From Saccoglossus kowalevskii (taxonomy: Eukaryota; Hemichordata; Enteropneusta; Harrimaniidae): a DNA stretch of 43,041 bases. The stretch covers positions 253,100-296,140 of the forward strand of contig NW_003134343.1 of assembly GCF_000003605.2 (NCBI RefSeq), read 5' to 3'. The notes under the pieces are model-generated. The model worked only from the letters and a program-made list of their open reading frames with translations, was not told the DNA's origin and did not search any database. Both the position numbers and the translations under genes were made by a program. Position 1 is the stretch's first letter; each line of letters starts with the position of its first letter. Shown piece by piece: positions 12,901 through 24,900 of this stretch.

Positions 12901-15900
12901 GTCTTTTCAGTGAAAATTAATTCCAGCTAAAATAAAGTATTTTACAGTACTGTGTGAATCCTTGTCAAATGTTATTGAGGTTCAATGGAATCATGTTTTG
13001 AAGGCAGTTACGTTTTCCATATACATGTTTCAGTTATCCATGGCGTTAAATTACATTGATTATTTTCATACATTGTGTGTCATACATTTATGCTTCAAGT
13101 CCTATATGGGTAGATGTGTAACCAAGTTTAAGTAAAATTTATTCTAAAATTTGTTTTGTGTGAAAATAATATGTCACATCTAAGAAGATGCTTAGATATA
13201 TCAAATGCATTGTAAAACTTCTTCAACAGGAAATTGAGACATCAATTCCAATCAAACAGTCAATGCCGTTTCCGACTGCAACATCAACTCCTGTTAACTC
13301 TCAGCAAATCAATTTGGTGCCAACTAGAATGATGCAAGAAGGGGCCAGTCCAGTCAGTGTCATTCACAACGATACCGTCATACACGTTACCAAGGCAACA
13401 GAAAACAACACTACTGTGACTGTAGTTGCAGATGTGGAAAAGACACCTCAGATGCCAACACATAAATCATCAAGTTTAGAAGATATTCGAGACATGCCAG
13501 ATACAGCTGTGAGTATGCAACTACTTTGAGACTCATCCTGAAATGTTCTGCTACCAGATTACTAGTANNNNNNNNNNNNNNNNNNNNNNNNNNNNNNNNN
13601 NNNNNNNNNNNNNNNNNTTACTGATACAATTTATCATGGACCAATGCAGCTCCGCCAATTATACAATTATAACTGTTTCATGTTTGTTTTTGCGTCTATC
13701 CATAACACTTGTTATTGTCATTATACTGAATAAATGGACCTACCCCAGTTTCATTGATGCATTTTTCGGACGAAGTCCGAAAACGGGGACTTATAATTTG
13801 GTCTCTGTGCATCTGTCCGTTTGTGCGTCTGTCCGGAGTCGTAGTAGTTTAGCGATTCGATTCAAAATGGCCGACTGGCAGCCATTTTGTTTTTTGAAAA
13901 TGTTGTATTTTGGACATGCTTTGTCAGTTTTCATTCAACCTTGGTACATATATTATATATGTTAGGATACATGTCCATGACGATTTATTTCACAATTAGA
14001 TTAAAGATGGTCGACTGGCAGCCATCTTGTTTTTGAAAATGTTGTATTTTGGACATGCTTTGTCAGTTTTCATCCAAATTTAGTACATAGATCATACATG
14101 TTAGGATACATGTCCCCAACCGTTCGTGAGTTCCTGAGTCTGTTCGTCCATCCATCCGTGTGTCAGTCTGTCCAGAGTAATATTTCAGAATCCTGTGAAC
14201 CGATTCCGTTCATTCTTTGCATGTGCCGAGTACCATTTGTGCGACATATGCACATGCAGTGGTTTAGCGATTCGATTCAAAATGGCCGACTGGAAGCCAT
14301 CTTGTTTTTTGAAAATGTTGTATTTTGGACATGCTTTGTCAGTTGTCATTCAAACTTGGTACATAGATTATACATGTTAGGATACATGTCCATGACGATT
14401 TATTTCACAATTGGATCAAAGATGGTCGACTGGCAGGCATCTTGTTTTGTTTTCGTTTTTTTATGCGGTATCTTGGATGTGCTCTGTCAGTTTTCATTCA
14501 AATTTGGCACATACATGTACTTTATACATGTTAGGATGCATGTCCATGACAATTTGTTTCAAAATCTGGTCAAGGATGGCCGATTGACAGCCATCTGACT
14601 TTTTGGCCTTACTACTATATTTCCACAATTTATGTACCATTTTCATTCATATTTGGCACATACCGGTACATCATACATATCAGTGTGTTTCATAATCAGA
14701 TCAAAGATGGCCGAATAACGGCTGTTTTTATTTTTGGCCATATTACTACTACACGGAACACGTGTTTGATGTAAATAAACAATCTGTTGTATACGCCACT
14801 TGGAACTCAAGTTTCAAGGACATGCTTGCGACAATCCCTCTGCTTTAATATGACGAGCACAAAGGGAACTTTCAAAAATTTAATGGGGACAGTGTCATTT
14901 TCAATGACTTGTGTTCAAGTATGTTGTGTCTATTATTTGGTAAAATGAAGGCATTCATGAGTTGGTGAAGCAGTAAGCACACCCACCAGATACTCACAAA
15001 TGATTTATTCCATGACTCTGTGAAGCAAATCATGTGGTTGCTTGGTAACCATCATTTTGGTGCAACGTTCTACACATTTTTATGCATTTTGCTGCATTTC
15101 ATTTGTTAATTTTGAGCAAATAGTTCAAATATTTCATTGCCTGGAGGTCTTCGTGGAAAAAATTATGTATAGCATGCTTTAAGCATGTGCTTATGTATAT
15201 TACAGAGATGTTTAAATGATCAAAATAAGTCGTATTTTAATGATTCAATATCAATCAAATACAGTTTTATGTTTACAGGGCTTCTGTTTGAGATGTGCTT
15301 CTAATAGAGCAATATTGTATTTAATTTGACGCTTCAAGAGTTAAGTTATTAGATGTTTTGCTGTGAAACTCTAAACCGCTTAGATTCATGGCCGATAAGT
15401 TCTCACTAAAAAAGGTCACGAAAATAAAACTTATGTGATAAAAATATATCTATGCTATATAAATTCTATGACTCTATTTTTGTAGAAAACTCCTGCCTAT
15501 CCAGACTACAGTACACTACCAAATTCACCACGGAAACCAAAAGATGTGCCTTATTCCATAGAAGTTGAACAGCAACAACTACAACATCAACAGCAGCAGC
15601 AGCAGCAGCAAGCTTCAAACGGTATAGATAGATTGCAGGAACCCCCGCCGCAGCATGTAGAAGAAAATAATCTAGGTAAAGCAAGCGCCTCCTATGGGAG
15701 GGGTGTGTTTAAAGTTAAAGGTGGGAAAAGGTCTAACAGTGCTCCAAATTTAGGTAAGTGTATCAACTCCCAAACTAGTGTGACTCGCACTAATTGAACT
15801 GATTAACATAATTTACGCTTTGCAGCTTGATTGAACAATAATAAAATTGTTCATTAACCTTGATTATGTTAATAAATATTAACTATATTTAACAGATTAT

Positions 15901-18900
15901 TTGTCCCTATTACTTAAACTAATGAAACAACAAAGCTGTGACTAGTTAAAAGTTAATGCTTGTATTAATACTCACTTTTTCCTAATATATTGACATTATT
16001 TAATGTACTCCCATGAAAACTAAACATAAACAAATTGCATCCTTCCTATTTTCTGGTATTTCTTGGTGTACTTTCCAAACTCAAATTTGATACTAAAATG
16101 ACTTCTGCAGCAAAAAGCCTCCTTCTCATGCTACCCAGGTAGTAAGTAATACTAAATGAAAAGCACCCTTGAGTCTGGTTCCTATGATGTCTGACGATAA
16201 CAACCCAATGGTATTTTGTACACCCTGATGAGGTAGGATTGTAGACTTAATATCCTTTCGTCACCATAACAACCCATTGGTTTTTCACACCCTGATAAAG
16301 GTAAAGTTGATTTAATCCTTTAGCAATTGTAGACAGAGAATGCTGGGTAATATGTAAATATAAATCGGCATGTAATTTGAAGTACCCCAGGTGTGTACCT
16401 GTTTTGATTTTCGTTGTTACCACGTGTTTGGTTTCACAAGTCATCTAATGATGATGGTTGTTCGACTTTGATCGGAACAGGTATACCTGAAGGCTTATCA
16501 TTGTATTGTCTCCACTGTCTATCCACTCCACTATAAATTCCCTTCAATGAACACTGGTAATGGGAAATGTACATTAAATATATCATAAATTTTGATTAAT
16601 TACCTTTCATTAGGTGGATGGTAACTAGAGTTTAATGTAAATAGGAAATATTGGTATAAATGAACATCATGTTATATATTAATATTATTATTTATTTATT
16701 TTTGTGTCGGTCCTATATTTTATTTTGTTGTATCTACATGTATGTTCTGCATATACTGAAAACTACTCTAATTTCGCAAGACAAATTTTCAGGGAAAAAC
16801 CCCAAAGACGTGGTTACAATGACTTTCACGATATCTTTGTTTATTGAGAATGACCTTGAATTATCGAATCCTGGAAATTTATAATGACACTTTACAGTAC
16901 TGTGAATCGTTTAATTTTCGTTTCTTGGAATTTTTGCAACTTGATAATATCTCATGAAGACAAAATTTTGCAAAAGTTACAAAACAGTTAACACTTTGTC
17001 ATATTAAACAAGGTTCATTGCTTCAAGATTTTCAGGAACACATGAAATTTGTGAAAATTTGTCTCTTGCGATATTTGATCACTCAGAATAAATCAGCCAT
17101 TGTATGAAGCTCCATGGTCTCGTAATATATATTTATTCTCTGCGCCAATGTTTTCTTTAATGCTTGGCTTTTGTGACATCTTGAAAATTTATAAAATTAC
17201 TCTGCAATTAGTTTTCTACAGGAAATTATTTATATCTGCTGGAACAAGACCAAGTTCTACAATATTCATCATGTAACTACTGTATTTGCTCTATTGGTAG
17301 TGCATTATATACATTTGTATTGGAGTTATGCTTCTAATAGAGCAAATATGGTACATCACTATCAAACAAGAAACATGCATTACATATACCTGGCTCCTTA
17401 CATATCTAAATATGGGTTCAATGTTGTCTATCTTCTGTTCTCTTCTTACTCACTGAAATATGATCAAATATTTAAAATCTTGGTTTTGAATTTATAAACA
17501 TTTATCTATTAAGTTCCATAATCCAGAAAGCAATGGTTGTTAGACTGCATGTGTTCAGTAATACACTACACATGAGGTAAAATTAGTGTCAGTAGTAAAT
17601 GTTTATAACTTTGACTGTCTCTTTGTATTAATGACATAATTGTTTAGCTCTAAGTGCTTGACTTATCTCATCATTCAATCAAAATGTGGCCCATAATAGG
17701 GCATGGCACCCTCAATGGCCATGCACAGTTTGTTGACCAGAGAGGGCGTCCTCACATATTCAATCATTTCTTAAATTTAAATTTAAATTTTTTACGCACT
17801 AATCTGGATAGTACATGACAGGTTTTATAATTACAAAATGTGTGCAGTATGACGATCATCACCCTTTGGAATGATAAAAATGTTAAATTTTTGTACCATT
17901 GCTCTGTGATAGAAATAATTATTTTCTGTCATTCAAGCATCTTTTCTGTTTAACGGTTCATATATGATCGATCATAACACTCATTACTACATTATCACTG
18001 TAAAATTATTTTCATTTATTTATGAGACTTGTTATAAGTTTTGCGCATTCCTTCCACAGCTGAAACAGAAGTAGTTGGTATGGAGGAAGAGATAGAAGAA
18101 GAACGTGGTAGCAAAGGTAGTTTGCAACGATATGGTGGCATGGCAACCCTGGATAAAGCAGGAGGTACTGGCAAAGAACAAAAGAAAAAGAAGAGTGGTT
18201 TCAAACGTTTTTTTGGCAGGCAAGGAATTTATTTGACAGATGCAATTTGAATCTCTATGCATAATATTTTTGTGTATAATTTGTAATGTTAATTTTTCTA
18301 TTCTCAAATGATTTGATAACTAACACTAGTTAATTTTTCGATTCTCGAATGATTTGATAACTAACACTAGTTAATTTTTCGTAAAGTTGGATTATAATAA
18401 TATTCTAATCTGTACTTTGTTTTGTATCAATGTCAGGTTGAGGCGAAGCAGTTCGGGTAGTTTAAACCTTGAAGAAGAAGATGATAATGGTTTTAATCGT
18501 GGTGGCCGTCTGCGCTCTACTGCAGGTGCAAGACTGGGATGGTCAAAAGATCTTAAAAACCATAAGTGAGTTAGTGCAACGGATCTGGAATCTGAAGGGG
18601 GCTTATAAATTGAGTCAAGTCCGTGTGTGCAATTATGCGTTACTAGTTTTTTCTCATTCATCCAATTCAGTTCAGAGTTGGTACAGGGACAGGTATTGAT
18701 AGTGTACAGGTACACATCAAGTTATTTTTTGATTGAATAAATTTTGAGTGGTGCCTTAATTTGTTCGTGCAAACTTGTTCAAGTGTTCAATTCATGAAAC
18801 AGCATCTCTGATGAAGACATGTTACATAAACAATGATTGATTTCAATTTGAATCAAAGTATGAATGCAAACTATGATTTAATAGGTCGAAAAAAAGATAA

Positions 18901-21900
18901 AATATGAAAAGCATTTTGATTGGTTCACAGGTTACATTGTAGTTTTACCACTAGTGAGTGATCAAACCCCAATCAGTCAATCAATCAGTTATGAATAATA
19001 TTTGAAAGTACAAATATGCAGACTAACAACGCCAAACATGAAAATATCAATGTGGAAAACCACTTAATGATATTTGTATCATGGAAAATTTGTAATACAA
19101 CAGTGGTGGTGCATAGGGAAAAACTCATCAGTCATTAATTTAAAGGCGTATCTAAACAGTATACCGGTATGTCACCTTTGTAACGTATTATCATCGCTTC
19201 TTTATGGCTAATGTGGCTGACTGGCTGTATCACTTTCAATGAATGGATAGTGGAAGTCATTTGTCAGGAGGTGCTGCAAGGTGCTGCTTAATCAATGTGT
19301 TCTGTTTTGTTTTGTTCTTAACGCTTAACGTTTTGTTGACTCAGAAAAGTCAACAACTAGCTAGCTTGCGCCAGTAGTACACCTCTTAGTGAGGGTCATA
19401 GTTCAATAGAGCATTTACACCTGGAATTGAAGAACCAATCTGCAAGATGTTCATTATCATCATTACAATGTTTGAGTGTACATATATATTATTTCAGTGA
19501 TATTGATGTGCCATTTGCTAACTGGGACTCTGATAAAGTAGCAGCATGGTTACATGAAATGGGATTAGGTCAGTACGTCAGTGCATGTAAGCAGTGTGTT
19601 AGAAATGGTTCTACCCTCATCAAGGCAACTCCGCATTTCCTAGAAAAGGTAAGTTTAAACCCCAGATAGAATTGTGCTAGTATTTGTAATGCATTTTGTG
19701 GGCTTACTATTATTTTTCTTAGATTGTCAGACAAAATAAATTATTGTTCATGTCAGCCATGTAACTGGGCAACTGAAATGTTTGTGCATGCTTTACTTTT
19801 TAGACCTTGCATGTTCTCACACAAATTCACTGAAACTCCACTTGAGAAGTACAGCAGTTTCCAGGATTTCATACTTATTTTATAACCAGAGAAAAATAAT
19901 TAATTTTATTTAAGATTTTGTGTAATTGCCACTGCTGAAAACTGCATTTTTCATCTCTACCTTTACTGTTATGTGGATGTGAGATACAAACCCTGACTGA
20001 CTGAGTTTTTGAGACGTGATCTACAGTCAAAGATTTTGTAATGTACTCTCAAATTTTGTATAATATACTTGTAGGACCTTGGAATTAAACATCCATTGCA
20101 TCGAAAGAAATTACAGCTTGCTCTGAGAGCAACAGCGTCTGAAGAACCTGATAAAATGGGTGAACTTGACTATAACTGGGTGACAAGGTGGCTGGATGAT
20201 GTTGGGTTACCACAGTACAAGGATTCCTTCAATGAATCAAGGGTTGATGGGAGGATGTTACATTATATGACTGTGGTAAGTTCAGACATTTTTCTTATGT
20301 GTATAAAAATCTACGGTATTCACTAAATTGGATCATAACTTCCACTTTATTTTAATTGATTCAAAATCATGGTCATGATTCTTACTATCGGATTTGAAAA
20401 AATATTAAATTATAAAAAAATATGATGTATGGTCATCTTGATTTTTGTATTATTCAAAATTATTTTGTGTTTTGATTGCAGGATGATTTGTATTTTTTGA
20501 AAGTTACTAATATTTTACATCAAAGCAGTTTAAAAAGAGGAATTCAGTGTTTACGTATCCAGAATTTTCATCCTAATTGTCTGAAAAGACGACCAACTGA
20601 TGAGGTAAGATGCAATGTTGGTCATCCCTCAAAACCTGTGATTTATTTATTTATTTATTTTTATATATAAAATATTCGTACTATGTCAACATACTAGTAC
20701 ATTGTCTTTGTTTGAACATTAGCTTCAAAAAATATGAATACTCAGTCATACATCTGTCGTTTGTTGTTACTAGTGGCATCCACGTTAGAAATCTCTGTCC
20801 TAAGTCTCGGTGCGTGCCGAAACTTGTGTGAGAACAAGTTGGCATGTGCCAAAAAAAAACTCTGTCCTGATAAATGCTCGGGATTGAAACTTGGCACATG
20901 CTGAGATTTGCTGCCTGAACGCTTGGCACAAACCCAAATTACGCCTTTGGTGGTGAATTTAAGAGAACATATACTGATTCATACATGTATGACATGATGA
21001 TGAAGGTGCAATGTTACATCAACGTGAACAAATGTTTATATTTACGATGACTCATAAAACCATAACATATGGATATAATTTTAATATACCAATTATTATT
21101 ATCATCATATGCATATCGTTTACCATGTTTGGGTCAGATAATAGATTGATGAAGGAGGCGGGGACCAGTTGGGGTGTGGGTGGGTACCAAGTGGGCCCTG
21201 ACTAACGTGAAGGCAACTGCTGTAATCTCTCTGCAAACACAAAGGTTTAAAAATAGCAACAGTGTGTCGAGAGATTGCTACTGCAACATTAAATGAAGAC
21301 TTAGAATATCAATTCAAAGTACATTTTCCATTCAATTCATTCATCCATTTATTTAAATTAGTGTATGGCAAATGGAAAACTTATAAATAAAATTAAACAA
21401 CATGTATGTACACTCTCCAACATTTATACATCAAAGAAATTCGAGTCAGTTGCTCGAGTGCGTGTAACACTACATAGTGCTGTTGCCGAGTGTTGCTGTG
21501 GCTATTTCATTCTGTTTTATTCACAGTACATTCATGCTATTTTTAATGTAGGTATGATGCCAGAATTTTATAAAAAAATCCTGTTTTACATTATCGTGGG
21601 ATATGATGTCAAACAAAAATTGCCTCTCTTACTTTTCACATTTTCATTTTCTATGATTTCAGCTAATATTTTCAAATGTGCTTTTTGCTTCTTCATACTT
21701 TTTTTCTGTTTTCCATTCATGATTTCTTTTCTTTCTGCAGCAAACTTTAGATGCCTCGCAGATATTCCTTTGGAACTCTGAATGGGTAAATTTACTCGAC
21801 TTCCCTGATGCAAAATACTCCATATGTGACCATAGCAACCAAAACCAACAATATTTTAATAATTACAACTCTATCTGAATATCAAGAATGCTATGGCATT

Positions 21901-24900
21901 AAATTTGTCTTTTATGAGTTCTGTGTGGTCTCCTTTTATACATAAAGTAAATTAAATTATAATCTTTATTCACTTTTTGACTACCCTCCCTCTATTTAAT
22001 ACACCGCTCACTGTTCCTCCCCATATATCCACAGTGTTTCCCTGAGTTCCATATAGTATTTCACTCATAATATCCCCTATATTAAATTTGGCTGCTGACG
22101 TAATCTAAGCATGTGCTGACTACAATATTCGCGTCTTGTGATGTCTGTACTATGACTTAAAAATGACACAGAATGGCTGGTGCTGTACGCTACCAATGAC
22201 ATGGCTGGTGCTGTACGCTACCAATGACACTATAATCATCCAAAACATTTAGGTTAAAATATTGACAGGTTTAATAAATTAAATTAAAGCTCTGTATACT
22301 TAAAATGGCTGCGCATGCCCAACACCCTCGTCTTTGTTTGACAAGTTTCTTTACTCGAATCTTATTTCAATATTGTTCCAAAATATAGATATAAAATTTT
22401 AATTTATGTAAAATTATATTTTAAATTGTTGAAACTTTCATCAATATTGTTCTGTGTTACTCTAATATTTTAATTAACTTTGTCCTTGCTATTGTTCTGC
22501 TTCTCAGACATATTCCTTGCCAATGCTATATTTTTCTTGTCATTGTACGATTTGCGTTGAATACTGATGTTGCGGGCATGATTTTTGTCTTGCTGCCTGC
22601 ACTAATATAATCCTACTTGTACCCACCTAGCTGTCTAACCAACATGTTCTGTTGTTGTATCATCATTGATATTTCTGTATGTGTTGTTGTGTAGTCATGG
22701 CAGAATGGAGCTGAAGTTATGGTATGGACAAGTCATCGGGTAATGGAATGGTTACGTTCTGTGGATCTATCAGAGTATGTTCCTAACTTGAGAGGTAGCG
22801 GAGTCCATGGTGCACTTCTGGTAATGTTATAGAAGTCAATTAATAATAATCCATAATAGTGGCATTGGAAATTCCTTTTGAAATTCTTGATCAAAGCATC
22901 GTATTCTCTCTTGGGGATTCAACTCTACTGATGAATTTACATTTACAGTGAATATATTATCTTCTAAAATGTTGGTGGGTAAAATAAATTGTGGCAGTGA
23001 ATGAGTTTTTAACAAAATAACAACAACAATGTAAGTTTCATAAAATCCATACGACTACTCAGGTAAAAAATTATGCAACTCTGTTTTCTTGTATATTTGT
23101 ACAATACTCGCAATCAGTTTCTAAACTAGGTGCTAGGACTGGTCAGGAAAAAGAGCAAACTGATTTTGCATATTGGTGCTTTCCAGGGTGCCTGATATCA
23201 CCTTGGTAACGAAGGGTTATACCATTAAAATCTAGATAAAACTACTATCCAAATACAGAAGTAATTGACAGTGATTAATATACAATAGAACTAATTTAAC
23301 ACATCTAATCTTTATACAACATTTATGAACACACTTACACATTTCTTACACAGGTACTAGAGCCAAGTTTTACAGCAGAAACCTTAGCCACCTTGTTATC
23401 AATTCCACCAAATAAAACTTTACTCCGAAGACATCTGACTACACATTTTGTGGCGTTGGTTGGTGCTGATTGTCAAGCTAAGAAACGTGAATTGGAATTG
23501 TTACCGGGGCATATACCACTTTCTCAGTTGGCAAAAGTCAAGGTAATTGACATAGTTGTTAAAATTGTGAATTGATTGAATTTTATTATGGCTTTAATAT
23601 TTTCACAGTAAGTTGTCCACAAACGTCATATTCAGCTGATAATTTATTCACGTATAAAATTTTCTAAGAGTAGCACATGTGTTTCTATGGTTCCAATAAG
23701 TCAGTGTACAACAAATGCAATTTTTGGTTTATATGTTCTTTATTCGGAGATGCACTTCTAATAGAACAAATACAGTAATCTATATCTGAGTCTGCAATTT
23801 GTTCAGTTCAGTTTTTTGGCTAATACATTATAAAATCATCAGTCATACCTGTTGCTTTTTTGTCCCATTTGGTCCTTACTGAATAATCACAGTATCTATT
23901 TTGTGTATAGTATCAGGATTTGGATAAAAATTTGATTTATATACTGTAGAATACTTTATTTATTTTACTTTATTTTTTTCACAGAATCATTTCTTCAGTG
24001 AAAATAGCGAAAATAAATTCCAAGCGAAAATAAAGTATTTCACAGTATTGAGAAATCTCTTGGCAGAAATTTGGTTGTTCATGAGCTTGTTACCTGACAT
24101 GTGTGAACAAATTAATAATTTTGACAGTTTCAGATTTAGAAAGATGCAAGCAGAGTTCTTCCTTGGGTATTATGAAGGATGTACTTATAGTGTACTTCAC
24201 ATTGTATAATTTGGGATAAATTTATGCTGAGCTTACACTATGATATTTTCCTGAAGAAAACACAAGATACTGGAACTCTAACAATATAATATTTTGATTT
24301 TACTCCAGCCCAAAAAGAAAACACCCAGCTTAGCAAGAAAAAAAAAATCTGGATGCGAGCCTGAAGACTACCTGTGTCCAATGAATATAGAAATGCCAAC
24401 TGTCCCGAGAACACAGCCACGAAATCAACATACGAATGGTAGCTTGCATACTTATAAACAGGATATACGCAGTGCTAATATGGTACACCGGCAAAATGGG
24501 GAAGAGGATGGCGAAGTTGAGGTCAGTATAAATAGGTCATCTTGGTTACCCAGGGACATGTATAGTTTTTGTATGCTGATAGCTGAGGGTATAGTCCATA
24601 ATTTTCTAATGAGATTCTTTTGTTTTTATTTCACAGTTGAATGAGGGGGCTGTACTGCAAATTGGTGCGTTCTCAGAAGATATTAATAAACTTACTGTAA
24701 GTACAACAGCTTTTATGCTGATTTTTGAAGCTAATAGTTATGTAGATATGGCTTGTGTTGAAGTCTCGTTATAAATAATTTTTTTGTGGAAATATATCTA
24801 TCATTTGCAATATGGAAAAAATGCACAGCCAGATAATAGTTGCTTTTCAAGACGATGAAATCATAATTGCCTGGCTAAAGCATTCACGTTCTGAATCCTC

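Noticed and set aside
14098-14598. 166-codon frame over the tandem repeat
   Set aside because: Its internal protein repeats simply mirror the 140-bp DNA units; there is no codon-like conservation.
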